Source: Locusta migratoria
Taxonomy: Eukaryota; Arthropoda; Insecta; Orthoptera; Acrididae
NCBI GenBank assembly: GCA_026315105.1
Contig: CM048755.1
Span: 763,487,301 to 763,551,300, forward strand
Direction: 5' to 3'
DNA length: 64,000 nt
In this document: in pieces, positions 23,150 to 34,757 of the stretch
Numbering within the stretch: position 1 is the stretch's first letter
How the letters are laid out: each line of letters opens with the position of its first letter
Notes under the pieces: model-generated
The model's input: only the letters and a program-made list of their open reading frames with translations
Databases searched by the model: none
What the model was told of the DNA's origin: nothing
Program-made: the position numbers and the translations under genes

Positions 23150-25525
23150 CTATAGTCTTAAGAGGAAAATTTTATTTCTCATTGATGGTTGATAGTACCT
23201 TCAGACCCTTTCTGCCACTTTGAATAGCTTTATTAAACCTTTTGAAGGATTGTATAATCTGTCTTTCATATCTTTTACTACAATTAATCCTGCTATTACG
23301 TCTGTCTATGGAGCAACGAGAACTTCTAAGTAGTCCCAACACTTAAGCTTTTTAATGACTTGCAGAATAACACTCCCGGAGATGTATTCAACAACTTTTT
23401 TAGAATACAATGTTAGTGTTCCATATTCTGCTTATGATCATGAGCATACTGATCATTATCACATGAAGTACGGGAATTGTTTGTAACAGGTAACGGAAGT
23501 GGCTCCAAGTCACCCCTAGTACTATTAGCATATTTTGACGGTTCTATTTGAGATTTTAAACATTTCCTGTTAGCTGCTCTAAAGTATAAAGGATTCAGAT
23601 TATTTACGTTACCCCCACTTCTACGGATAAACGGAAAAAGAAACAGTTCCAGGTGATCTTGGCTCATTCTCATAGTTAATATAAATTTCAAAACTAGAGA
23701 ATAGTGCCAAATATAAAGTTCAGTAAGTTTCCTCAAACTTAGCGAATCTAAAACAATCCCACACTCACCATTTTCCTCCCTGACAAGTAAAGTAAGCTGC
23801 CATTAGACCATTCATAAAGTACTGTGTGCATTTTTCTATCGTGTTGCATATTGTTATTTTGTTTCCCTAAACTGTGGAGATTTTTTACCCTTGTTCATCA
23901 CATTACATGAATTTACTATATAAACTGCTGTGTATACCTTTTTTTTATAAATTATACAGTCCTCTCACAATCCATAAAGTCTGCCAAACAAAACATTTTT
24001 ACAAACAATCATAGAATCAGCTACACAGTTACTAAGAGTTTTGGCAGACAATGCCACTTTCATTTTCTGTGACTTGTACTGAATATGTGCCCCTCTCATT
24101 TTATTTGCAGCATGCAAACCTTTTTGTTATTGTTAATTCACTAAATTGCTAAAATATTCTCACTTTATCACAGTACCATAACCATCTAGAAGTGTTTCCT
24201 TTTCTGATAAAGGGTTTCTTATAATCTTTAATACATGAGCTGCATCAAACAAACAAAATACGTTTTTACTGCATCTGTGGGATGGGGACACCAGTTCCTA
24301 CCTTAACACCAAATTGTTCCATTACTCATCTGTTTCTTGCTGCGCCGTCACACACTACAGCAACTATACAGATTCCACTCTCCTCCAATTTACGCAAGTA
24401 TTGCTGCTGTAGATTAAGTTTAACACTAGCTGGTTATCCATTAAGTAAACAGAATCGAACAGGAACTTTCCAGCTCCTGTTGATTGCAGTCACCATGAAA
24501 ACTAAAGCTTCTCATGCTATCTGCTTGTTATCATTCTCCTCGCACCCCTACCCAAAATCAACATAACCCCACACCTTATTCCCATCCTATACTAAATCTT
24601 TTTTATAGCTACCTTATCAAACATTAGAGTAACAATAATAGGCCCTGAACTTTTCTGTACTCCACTTTCCAGCTTTTAGAAACTTTCTGTAGTGAACCCT
24701 GGACCGCCATCCACTGAAGAAGCCCATCTATTTAGTGTCTCAGGATGGGGCAATTTCACAAATTTCCTCAACTATACGCTTGACCGAATAAAAATTAAGG
24801 CTCAGGGCAAACTGTCTTATTTCTGCTGGATACGCAGGAACTGAACACTTTACTTGTAATGAAACGAGCTGCCTCAAAATGTCACTGTTTTTGCCATACC
24901 CAAAGACTTGAGAGGTACAGTCTTGAAGTCTCCTGTACAAGCTTGCAACTAGTGTTTCGTAGGAAACAATTTGCTGCTTTTTCCTTGATATGCATTATTT
25001 TGCATGCTTCAGTTGCTTTCCCATGTTTTTCTTGTAATTCATAATATTTTTTTTTCCATTTTCTTTGGGCTTGGTAGACAATATGAATGGTCCATATACC
25101 CACTGTGGTTCCCTCTCTCACCTAAAAGAGTTATACTTTTATTAGTATTAGTTACAGTGTGTTAACAGAATACATTAATAGTTAAATTGTGATAAGTAAA
25201 AATTAAGCCAAACTAATTTTAGTCCCCCCTACTTGGTTCATCTGACGATCTTTCAACCTTAAATGAAGCGGACTTTTCCACAATTTGACGTTTCTTGGAG
25301 TTCTTTTATTACAGTTTTCGGTTTCTGTAGGTGCTCAGGGAAAGTAAATATAGTTGGAATGGCGTTAGCCAATAGCCGTTTTTTATCGTTCTTAGTATAA
25401 ATGAAAGTTTCTTCAAAATGAGAAGAGCAAATGTTGCTACCTTTAGTAGGCTGCCACTTATCCCGCCTTATCCCTACCCATTGCTTAGTAAGTCCTTATT
25501 TTTCAAAGGAAATCTGTACAAACAA
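23150..25525 (-). pseudogene. P-element / THAP9-like transposase relic
   Basis: Reading right to left on the minus strand: a partial THAP zinc-finger domain with CSSHFEE and an AIPTIFTFPEH block (about 25290-25450; the AVPTIF-type motif closes THAP domains); then a KWKKKYYELQEKHG helical segment (about 25050); an IRQFALSLNFYS block (about 24800); and ASSVDGGPGFT (about 24690-24725). Next come LMFDKVAIKK with a retained Asp (about 24605-24635), ALVFMVTAINRSWKVP (about 24470-24520), VCDGAA (about 24345) and a degraded AHVLKIIRN. RMSQDHLELF follows (about 23630-23670), then VEYISGSVI (about 23370). The order matches P-element/THAP9 transposases along most of their length. Stops and frame changes are frequent. 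A tttgtacag splice-acceptor-like string at about 25530 precedes the THAP part, so an upstream exon may be missing. Confidence 0.75.
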
Positions 25526-26159
25526 TAAATAGTAGTTGAATTACATTTCAGATACATAGGCTATAAGTTAAACACTTAATACATAATGTTACAGTGGGCA
25601 GACAACTGTATTGTCAATATATTAAATAACAGTAAAACATGTCACCTGCTTATCTTTCTGATGACCATGAAGATAATACAAATTTGAAACCTGACACATA
25701 AGAAAACTACGTATAAGGAATGATTAGAGACTAATACACGACAATACACAACGACCTATGTAATTTTATACCTCTTTGCCGATACCTACCTAAGGTATGA
25801 TATTCCAACTGTTTATTACTACGGTTGCTACCGTTGAATGTTAAATATACACTGGACATGATTTATGACTAATAGTAGTACTTTTACGTTAGTGTAGCTC
25901 ACAAAGCAAAGCGTCTGCTACATTAAATAAAGGTCCAAAAAATTGACGACTTATAGCTGCCACCCAGTTCGCTGTAACTAACAGATAGCCCCTCCATGTT
26001 GATTATATCGTTTTGCTTGACGTATTTTAAAGGACACGTATTACTAGCAAATGCTGTCGGAGAGTGAAAAACTCTCACGTGTATATCTAGCTAACTGGCA
26101 ACACTGTAGATTATGTTTGACAACTCTGTAAGCGGCGAGTTACGTCCTATTGCAAATCT
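25526..26159. other. No recognised gene
   Basis: This could contain the lost 5' part of the P-element relic, but I see no THAP N-terminal cysteines. Confidence 0.35.
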
Positions 26160-26400
26160 GTTTTTATTGTTGAGTTGAAGGAAGAAGGATGAATGGGAAA
26201 CAGCAAGCCTTTATCTGCACTAGGCCTCTGAAATTACACGATAGTGGCAAATGAAAATCTGATCTGGATCAGGATTCGAACCCAGGTCTCCCGATTCCAT
26301 CCAGCAATAACTTTAACCACTTCATACTCGTAATCACCTCTCATCCGTTTCAAATTTCCGTAAGTCACGCCCCCATTGTTCAAGCCCTGTTATACTCGCC
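26160..26400 (-). mobile_element. tRNA-derived SINE-like copy, fourth head type
   Basis: On the minus strand a B-box-like ggttcgaatcc lies at about 26275-26285, preceded by a plausible A-box region at about 26310-26330. It is followed by a body unlike SINE types A, B or C. The boundaries are not defined and no target-site duplication was found. Confidence 0.45.
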
Positions 26401-26781
26401 ATTTTGGATTTCTATACGGGTTCGAACGTTATTTCGGCATCCGCGGTTAAGTAGATGAGCCTTATGCTATCACTGCATTGAAATACATATATAGATTGGT
26501 GTGGTGTCAATATAAAAATGTCTGAATTAAATAAATAAAGGAGCCAGCTTTTATGAACTTAACAGCTGATACTGTATAACGTTTACGTGAAAGACACTGA
26601 CATTATTTGAGTCACACATACGGGGTATCTGCTTAGTCGTCGTGAGCTGCATCACTGACAATAAACGGGCGGATTCACACATATTTGCACTATCCGCATT
26701 TGTACTTATCCGTCATGCTACTGATGTACTGTTTGAAAACGAGATTGCTGCCGATACTGGAAAACTCACAGTTGTGACCGT
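26401..26781. other. No recognised gene
   Basis: Nothing supportable. Confidence 0.4.
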
Positions 26782-27140
26782 GATCTACATCTATCTGAAT
26801 AACATGCACATCATATTGAAGTGTCTGGCAGAGGGTTTATCGAACCATTTTTAAATTTCCATATAGTTCCATCCCCTAACAGCTCATGGGAAAAAGGAAC
26901 ACCTAAATTTTTCTGTTTTCGATTTGATATCTGTTATTTTATTATTATGATCCAGTCTGCCTATGTAGATGTGTACTAATAATATACGTTCGCATTCGGA
27001 AGAGAAAGTTGGTGCAAGAAATTTCACAGATGGATCTCGGCGCAACAAATCGTTCCCGTCAGTCCCACCTGGTGTGGATCCCACAATACTCCTAAAAAGG
27101 ATGCCCCAGTGTAATGTAGGCAGTTTCTTTAGTAGAACTG
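26782..27140 (-). mobile_element. Jockey-type LINE, 3' end fragment
   Basis: The left end begins gatctacatctatc, the minus-strand form of the gatgtagatgtaga tail seen at the 3' end of the Jockey copy at 36.5 kb. The interior matches that copy and the one at 52.6 kb across the last coding codons: gtcccacctggtgtggatcc is the reverse of the P.WDP.Q.G segment. Only about 360 bp remain, so this is a strongly 5'-truncated insertion. No clear target-site duplication was seen. Confidence 0.7.
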
Positions 27141-27241
27141 CAAATAAGACCTTCTACGTGTGACCTTGCAGCCAAACACTATATGCGTAGGCTATCATTT
27201 GCGAAACAATAATGAAATGCAAAATAAACGATTAATTAATA

Positions 27242-27417
27242 TTCAAATGTTCAAATGTTTGTTAAGCTTAAGGGACTTAACTGCGAGGTCATCAGTCCCT
27301 AAACTTACAAACTACTTATGAATTCCCTTATACTAAAGACGACACAAACATCCATGCCCGAGGGGCCGTGCAGACTGTGACTGGAGCGCCGCAGACCGCT
27401 CGGCCACTGCGGCCGGC
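27242..27417 (-). mobile_element. SINE, head type A, internal deletion
   Basis: A reverse-oriented copy in which the B-box stretch of the head is deleted (the jump from the gcccgagg to the ggccgtgcag segments near 27360). An 11-bp flanking duplication with one mismatch lies at 27231-27241 and 27418-27428. Loss of the B box should abolish Pol III initiation. It carries the aaagacgacacaaac variant shared with 36.9 and 56.8 kb. Confidence 0.85.
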
Positions 27418-27428
27418 ATTCATTAATA

Positions 27429-27770
27429 AAAGAGGTTTAATTATAATGTTTTAAATGATGTAGGAAACGCCAGGTAACTCAGTTGAATACCACAAACAAT
27501 AGTAATAAACAGAAATAAACCTTATAAAATTATCGGAACAGATGCGTTAACTGCGTTTTGAAAATGGCAGCAAATCCACTAACTAATCATGGAAGATGGT
27601 CAGACACGAACTCCATTTCGCGATCATTCAATACGAAATAATTGTCAACTCAAAATAGTTCAAATCTTAGTCCGACGAATAACATATCAACACTTGTAAC
27701 ATATGGTGTAGAATCACATACACTCTTTAGTTATAATTATGTAATGGACGCTGAAGAAGTTAACGGCAGT
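27429..27770. other. No recognised gene
   Basis: Nothing supportable. Confidence 0.4.
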
Positions 27771-27953
27771 CAGCTGCGGTGGAGTGGCCGACCGTTCCCA
27801 GACGCCTAGCTGCGCAGAGCGCCGCTACTCGCCGTCGGAGGTTCCGTTCCTCCCTCTGGCATGGTTATGTTTGTTGTCCTTAGCAAGTAGTTTGTACGCC
27901 TAGGGACTGACGACCAGAGTAGTTCAGATCCGTATATTTATAAAAATTTGAAC
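27771..27953 (+). mobile_element. Diverged SINE, type B-like head
   Basis: The head gcggtggagtggccgacc... with a degraded B box (ggttccgttcc) is followed by the body with aagtagtttgta and gggactgacgacca, ending in aaatttgaac. Many substitutions mark it as old. Confidence 0.75.
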
Positions 27954-28874
27954 TGGCACTCATTAGCCCTTGCCAAAGTTAAAGTCTCGACAAAGCGATA
28001 GGTTGCAGTGTAGATTCAAACAATGTCACAAACGAATCACTTCAGTTATCGTGTGAAGTCGTCCTCCTTCGAAGACGAGGCATAAAGTGTTGTTACAGCC
28101 CCTAGTAACTCCTCACACGAAAAGTCCTAGGGTTCTACATGATCACAGCAGTTTCCTGCCCCGGCCTCTTTCTCAATGGCAGATCGTCATCCCCTACAAA
28201 AGCAGCAAAAGACTTAACAGGAAAAATCTGTTTCCACTTAATTTTAACCACTTCCACTTAATATTCCGAAGCACAAATAATGTATGAAACAGATAAATAA
28301 AGAAGACAGCTTTCATGAGTTTCATCGCTCATACTCCACAATATTTGCGTAAAGTTACTGAAAAAACAGACAAATATTCATTAAACTATTACACGAATAT
28401 GAGGACAACAGAGCCATATCACGCTGCTTGCAGTTTCTGAGTTACTGTAGAGGATATGACTATATTATCATAATAAATTGATACATCAATAAATAAAAAG
28501 AGACAAGTGTGTTGCTTTCAAGAGTATAGCTTAAGGTACTGAGCTGTCACCTGACACACAGCTTGATGAAATCGCATGAAGTATTCAAATGTTTGTAGTT
28601 TTAATTTTTTTTATATTCATATATCGTGAATATTAACGTTTGTGGTTTGTAAGATATTAAAAATGTGGTTGCTTCAAGAGATACTCCTAATTTTTCTGAC
28701 ATCGTAGACGCATTCACAATTATTGGAAACGTAACACAGTGATTTATTTCTAAGTTAAGAGAATGGCTTTCTCTTAAGTACTCGCTGGAGCGTCATTATA
28801 AAAATCTCCTTGTCTTCCTGAGCCACCCCTCCTATTTTAAACGGTTGGTGAGGAACAGCCAAATTCGCCCTCAT
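27954..28874. other. No recognised gene
   Basis: AT-rich; nothing supportable. Confidence 0.4.
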
Positions 28875-28883
28875 AGTTGGCCT

Positions 28884-29559
28884 AGGTACTAGGGTAATGG
28901 AGTGCAGTGTAAGAAAATCAGGTGATGCTGAAGGAATTAGATTGGGAAACGAAGCAATAAAGGAGGTAGATGAGTTTTGTTACTTGGGCAGTAAAATAAC
29001 AAATGATGGTCGCAGTATAGAGGATATAAAATGCAGAAGGGCAATGGGTAGAAAAGCGTTCTTGAAAAAGAGAAATTTGTTAACATCGAATATTGATTTA
29101 AACCTAAGGAAGTCCTTTCTGAAGGCATTTGTATGGAGTGTTGCCTTGTATGGGAGTGAGACATGGACGATAAACAGTGCGGACAGGAAGAGGATTGAGG
29201 CTTTTGAAATATGGTGCTACAGAAGAATGCTGAAGATTAGGTGGGTGGATCCGTAACTAATGAGGAGGTACTGAACAGAATTGGGGAGAAAAGGAATTTC
29301 TGGCATACCTTGACTAAAAGAGGGGATAGATTGGTAGGACACATTCTTAGACATCAAGGAATTGTGAATTTAGCGTTGGAGGGAAGTGTATGGGGAAAAA
29401 ATCGCAGGGGAAGACCAAGAGAGGGATACAGTAAGCAGATTCAGACAGATGTAGGTTGTCGCTCTTATATGGAGATGAAGAGGCTTGCTCAGGATAGGGT
29501 ATTGTGGAGAGCTGCATCAAACCAGTCTCCGGACTGAAGACCACAACAACAACAACAAC
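28884..29559 (+). mobile_element. RTE-type LINE, short 5'-truncated copy
   Basis: The C-terminal end of the RTE coding region, with a (caa)n-type tail. A 9-bp target-site duplication (agttggcct) lies at 28875-28883 and 29560-29568. Two open frames (28897-29256 and 29241-29537) encode the post-reverse-transcriptase domain with YLGSKIT, WCYRRMLKIRW and GHILRHQGI segments. They are joined by a single-base deletion near 29251. Apart from that shift the copy is well preserved, which suggests a fairly recent insertion. It contains no reverse transcriptase or endonuclease. Confidence 0.9.
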
Positions 29560-29568
29560 AGTTGGCCT

Positions 29569-29877
29569 GAAACGGAAGCTGCACGCCTTGACGTCGCCCT
29601 GCCTTTCAATAAGTATGTGGCAATAGATTATGTACTCGTTTATGTTACAAATATGCTGACTATTTATTGGTTTCTGCGACCCTTGTTGATAGTATTTCTC
29701 AACAGTTGTTGGAACTACGACATATGATACTTTTGCGATGTCTATTGCCACTACCTTCTCTAAAGTTCCATTCTATATACGTTCTTCGGAAAAGTCATTT
29801 GAACACTGCACCCAATTTGCAACAGTGAAAGTATCTCATTCAGTCTTATATTACTTACGGTAACAGTAGAAATAATA
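29569..29877. other. No recognised gene
   Basis: Nothing supportable between the RTE copy and the mariner-like element. Confidence 0.4.
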
Positions 29878-29879
29878 TA

Positions 29880-31461
29880 CAGGGTGTCCAGAAAAGGACT
29901 CCCTGATTTCAAAATTAAATATCTCGAAAACAAATACCGATAGAGGAATGCAGTAAACGGTATGTTTATTGTGAAAGCTGTAAGAAGTTTATACAGCAGT
30001 TTGAAATAATAATTACAAAAGCTGCTAACAGATGGCGCTGTACGCTGTACAGCTCATATCAGCATACATAAGTGAAATAATCGAATGAAAACACTCTTTG
30101 CAAACAATCACATCACAATGTTTTCAAAATGTTCACCATTGGCACTACAGATGTGGCGCAAACGAGGAATGAAATTCGCCATCACATTTCGTATTGTCTC
30201 AACCGAAATGCATTTACATACTACAGAGATCGCCGATTCGAGCTCGTCCAGCGTGGCGGGATGCTTCGGGTAGACCATGCCTTTCTCTGTGTCCCACGAA
30301 AAAAAGTCACGGGGAGACAAATCAGGCGTATATGGAGGCCAATCCTTGCCTGCACCAGTAAATTTGGGATATTCCAAATCAGTGAGTCGATTCCCGAAGT
30401 ATTCCTCAAGAAAACGAAACACTTGTTCATTCCGATGTGGTCGGGCTCCATCTTGCATAAGCCATTCAGTACCTGGTCGATCCTCTAACGCTTGATGTGG
30501 GGCTACAAATTGTACCAAAATTGCAACGTAACGTGCACCAGTGACAGTTTCTCGAATGAAAAAAGGGCCAATAATGCCTCTGCTGCATACTGCAGCCCAC
30601 ACAGTAACTTTAGGAGAATACAGGGGTTTCGCTTCAGACCAATATGGCTTTTCGGAACCCCAAAATCGCCTGTTCTGCTTATTCACGTATCCATTCAGGT
30701 GGAAGTGTGTTTCATCTGTAAACCAGATGCAACCAACATCAAATCCTTCACTATCAATCATTGTAAGCATCCGATAAGCAATGGCAACCCTTTGTTGCAC
30801 AGCTCGTACGGATATGGCCTGGTGCGTTTGAATTTTGAATGGCAACATGTGTAGGCACTTTCTCAGTATTTTCTGCGTGCTGGAACGCTTCAAACCAGTC
30901 TCAGACGCAGTTCTATGAACGGATTACATTGGATTTCGCTGAATAATTCCAGAAACTGTGGCGATATTTTCAGGCGTAACTGCGGTTTGTTTGCGGCCGA
31001 CATGCCAACTAGATCATCAGTTACGCTGCCTGTTCGTCGATATTTTGCGAAGAGCGTACGAATGGTTTTCGCATCTGTTCCTTTTGGAACATTAAATCGT
31101 GCTGGATAACTTCGCCTTGTTGCCGTATGACTCTCTTCTAACCTGTGGTACTCTAGCACCAGAAAATCGCGTTGTTCAATGGAGTTCATGGTTTTAATCT
31201 CTTCCTTCGATACGCTAACCTCCTTTCACGTTTCAATAGTGGAACTGATCACTCTGGGCTTCGGATCACTATTTATACTAGGGATTACGTATGGCGATTA
31301 CAGCGCCATCTGTTAGCAGTTTTTGTAACTATTATTTCAAACTGCTGTATAAACTTCTTACAGCTTTCACAATAAACATACCGTTTACTGCATTCCTCTA
31401 TCGGTATTTGTTTTCGAGATATTTAATTTTGAAATCAGGGAGTCCTTTTCTGGACACCTTG
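29880..31461 (-). mobile_element. Mariner-like element, 1582 bp, 163-bp TIRs
   Basis: Terminal inverted repeats at 29880-30042 and 31299-31461 differ at only about three positions by eye. The element is flanked by TA at 29878-29879 and 31462-31463. A single transposase gene lies on the minus strand between them. High arm identity and a nearly open transposase suggest recent activity. TIRs of this length are long for mariner. The same cagggtgt terminal start occurs in the unrelated 942-bp element at 8.7 kb. Confidence 0.92.
30108..31189 (-). pseudogene. Mariner-like transposase, almost intact, wide D2-D3 spacing
   Basis: The N-terminal piece (31189 to about 30930) begins MNSIEQRDFLVLEYHRLEE and carries a helix-turn-helix-like region with FAKYRRTGSVTDD. 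The C-terminal piece (from about 30920 to 30108) carries the catalytic blocks FTDETHFHL (first Asp), MQDGARPH (second Asp) and PDLSPRDFFSW (third Asp). By count 42 residues separate the second and third Asp, against 34-37 in mariner and Tc1. Similar wide spacing is known in the DD41D (rosa-like) group. Only two lesions are evident: a one-base deletion near 31003 and a premature TAA near 30929. All three Asp are present. The total length of about 360 codons is normal for the superfamily. Confidence 0.85.
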
Positions 31462-31463
31462 TA

Positions 31464-31778
31464 TATGATATAGTTTAGTTATAGATTTCTGTTGACAGTG
31501 TGGGTTAAGTAAGTAACATGTCGGAATGGTTGCAAAGCAGAATGGTAAGGGAAATGGAAAAATTTCAAAAAAGTACCTGAATGTGTCACACCTCTCTATG
31601 TGCACATCTCTTGCTCATAGTAAGAGTGCACATCTTCATTTGCACGACAGTGTCAGTATTTTATTAATACAAAACAGGTAAGTAGTTTCTTTTCTAAACC
31701 TGCTATTTTGGAAACTGTAACTTTTTTGTTACAAATTTTCACGTTGTAAATTAAATGTCAGATGCCACCAGTTCCAAA
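31464..31778. other. No recognised gene
   Basis: Nothing supportable. Confidence 0.4.
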
Positions 31779-31977
31779 TTCAAATGTTCAATATTCTGTA
31801 AATCTATCGGACCAAACTGCGTGGTCATCAGTCCGTAGCTTACAAACTACTTAAACCTAGGTAAACTAACCTACGGACAAACACACACACACGTGCCCCA
31901 CGGAGGACTCGAACCTCCACGGCGAGTAACCGCGCGCTCCGCAGCGAGACGCTTTAGACCGCTCGGCTACTCGACCG
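31779..31977 (-). mobile_element. SINE, head type B, left arm of an inverted pair
   Basis: A full-length reverse-oriented type B copy whose head lies next to the head of the plus-strand copy starting at 31985. The flanks (gccaccagt near 31764 and gccgccagt near 31976) may be a 9-bp duplication with one mismatch. Confidence 0.88.
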
Positions 31978-31984
31978 CCGCCAG

Positions 31985-32187
31985 TGCCGCGGTGGAGTAG
32001 CCGAGCGGTCTAAAGCACCTCGCTGCGAAGCGCGCGGTTGCTTGCCGTGGAGGTTCGAGTCCTCCCTGGGGCATGGGTGTGTGTGTTTGTCCGTAGGTTA
32101 GTTTACTTAGGTGTAAGTAGTTTGTAAGCTACGGACTGATGACCACGCAGTTTGGTCCGATAGATTTACAAACATTTGAACATTTTT
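31985..32187 (+). mobile_element. SINE, head type B, right arm of an inverted pair
   Basis: A full-length plus-strand type B copy. The sequence directly after its T-rich tail (actccaccgcggc at 32190-32202) is the reverse of the SINE 5' end. This suggests the copy inserted into, or recombined with, the head of the minus-strand neighbour, so the exact junction is unclear. Confidence 0.88.
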
Positions 32188-32202
32188 TTACTCCACCGCG
32201 GC

Positions 32203-33226
32203 TACCAGCAGTTTCCACTACACGATGTTAACATTATTCTCCGAAATTTTCTGTTTTTCCAGTTTTATTATTATTTTTATTCTGTGGTAAAATTCTTTGA
32301 TTTGTATTGTAAATTGTTAATTTTCAAGAAGTGCTACTTAAGTTTTGCTATCGTTGTGATTAACAATATGTAAAATTTCCAGTGGTAGTCAGCAAACTTT
32401 GACTGACTGTAAAATGTGGGTCACATTGCAGCACTGTAATAATTATGTTGTTCCCCTTCTAGTAGTGACTTCGTGCTGTAAACAGTATTCAGCGTGCAAT
32501 TCAGATCTCCAAAAGTGAAAACGGATAAAAGATTAAAAGGGAACAAAGTATCTTGTATTGATTGGAATGACACTGAAGTGCTTCAAATTAAAGTAATTTA
32601 TTAACATTAGGTCGTGGCCTGTGACTACATCTTAATTTATCTATTTATTGACAACACGCTGCGGAGGTACAACTCTAATTTCAGGAACTAATAAGCGCTC
32701 TTCTGCTTCAGTTTTCCACCTAACAATAACAGAATGAGAAAGTTAGAAACTTGACATGAGTGACTTGACACTTCATGCAGTTCACTGGTTACATTGCTGA
32801 TTGCATAATTTACAGTTATCGACGTTGTACGCATTAAATAATTTATTCATAAATGAAAAACAGCCTGAAAAGTGGCAAGAGGGTATTCTGAGAGGTTGTG
32901 TAGAAGGTAAACGGTAGGAGGAGGCAGATCGTTGTTGAAAGGGAGGGAGAAAGAGAGAGAGAGAACGAGATGTAGCGGGGGACAGTGGAAACAGGTGAGT
33001 TGAGAGGATATATTTATTTATGAGCGAATGTGAAGGAAATTGTGTTCGTCGTTTCTGTGAACACACATTACTAAAAGTAATCTATTGTATTCATGACTGT
33101 TTTTGTTCACATCACAGGTTATAAAATGTATTGTCTGGCTATTTATGAAATTCAGTTTACTATAGACCTTTGAAATACATAGAAAACGTATACAAGGTAT
33201 ATCTAAATATATGAAAAGCTCCAGGG
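32203..33226. other. No recognised gene; short GA repeat
   Basis: A purine-rich gagagaga stretch at about 32938-32970. No coding signal was identified. Confidence 0.4.
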
Positions 33227-33238
33227 GTTCGCTAGAGG

Positions 33239-33442
33239 GCCGCGGTGGAGTAGCCGTGCGGTCTAAAGCGTCTCGCTGCGGAGCGCGCGGTGGCTCGCCG
33301 TGGAGGTTTGAGTGCTCCCTGGGGCATGGGTGTGTGTGTTTGTCCTTAGGTTAGTTTATCTAGGTTTAAGTAGTTTGTAAGCTACGGACTGATGACCACG
33401 CAGTTTGGTGCGATAAGATTTACAAACATTTGTTATTTTGTT
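33239..33442 (+). mobile_element. SINE, head type B, full length
   Basis: A complete copy with a perfect 12-bp target-site duplication (gttcgctagagg) at 33227-33238 and 33443-33454. The tail ends cattt gttattttgtt rather than the usual gaacattt, a variant 3' end. Confidence 0.93.
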
Positions 33443-33454
33443 GTTCGCTAGAGG

Positions 33455-33761
33455 ACTGGAGATCAAGCAAATTATGTCGTGTAAAAATCATGCGTACTTC
33501 ATTTCGTAACCGTGTTTCAGGCTTTTGTTGTACGTAACACGACCACTGCAGTATGAAGGTTGGTCATTTGTGCAGGGCGCACAGGACACATATATGTTTC
33601 GACCCTATTCATCATGTGTACATTTGTCTTGCGTTGAAAGCCACGTGATGTCCGTTACGTAGCAAATTAACACTCCCACACAGATCATAAGTTAGAGTGG
33701 AGTGATACGTATCGGCAGTTGTTATTTAGTGCAAGTACATACCAAGTCGTGTATTATTACA
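33455..33761. other. No recognised gene
   Basis: Probably the 5' flank or end of the mariner-type relic that follows; no TIR was identified. Confidence 0.35.
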
Positions 33762-34740
33762 ATGGGGTACTCGAATCAGGAAATCGCAGACGTGCACTTT
33801 CTGTATGGACGGGCTCAGTGTGAACGCTAATGAGCACGGTGTTTGTACGCGAAATACTTTCCTAATAGATGTGTACCGAACAACAAGGCGTCAGGATAAT
33901 ACAGACATGAAAGTCTCTGCGAAACAGGCTAACAGACGCGTTGCTGGTAATGAACGACCTAGGAACACAAAATCACATGACACAGGGGAACGAGTTCTCT
34001 ACCACAAAAGCAGGAGCAGCACCAGGAATGTAACGGCAAGGCTGGATGTCAGTCGTACGGTAGCGTGGTGGAATCTACGAGAACAATTCCTTTATCCATA
34101 ATGCCGACTTTCCACCCAGAGCAACATTTCCTCTCTGCTATTCTGTTTACCGATGAAGCGACGTTTACCAGAAATGGAGGATAGCACTTTCACAATACGT
34201 GGTAAAATTCCAAGGAAGTTGTGCAAACATGAGTAAGAGTTCCTTTCATTTTACCGGGAACATTGACAGGAGCGTCCCACTTCGCTTTTTTAACAAATAA
34301 TTAAATGGTGAGTTGGAAGACGCGCCGCTGAAATGAATGCAGCGCCTGTGGTTCCAGCATGGTGGAGGACCGACACATTTTGCTCGTACTGGTAGAGCGA
34401 TTTTACATCAGGGATTCCCATACATCTGGATAGGTCGTCAGGGACCGACAATGCGGCCTACCCTTTTTTCCAGAACTTCAATCTCTTAGATTACAGCTAA
34501 TGGGTTATGCCACAGCTATTCATAACGTGGAACTGCTGCGTCAGTGCATAGAACGAAGGAGTCAGCAGACATGAAAGATGCTTGGAACATGGGAACGACT
34601 GACCAGGAGAGAGTCTGACATGTGATATGGACGTTCTATATTGAATATAGAGAGACAAGTGTTTCGGCATTTTGCTAGACAGTCAGTAATGTTTGAGGAA
34701 TCAAGGTCAAAGTTGATGCTAGACATCGAAAGATCGTCTA
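33762..34740 (+). pseudogene. Mariner-type (DUF4817 branch) transposase relic
   Basis: The start MGYSNQEIADVHFLYGRAQ resembles the N-terminus of the element at 8.8-9.3 kb. A stop follows after 23 codons. The first catalytic block LFTDEATFTRNG is at about 34149-34184. The second region reads WFQHGGGPTHFAR at about 34354, where the expected Asp of QHDG is Gly. A GRQGPTMRPT segment follows at about 34435-34465 and a recognisable C-terminus runs to about 34690. Loss of the second catalytic Asp, together with several stops, makes it inactive. Inverted ends were not found. Confidence 0.7.
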
Positions 34741-34757
34741 AATATGAGCATTTTAAC

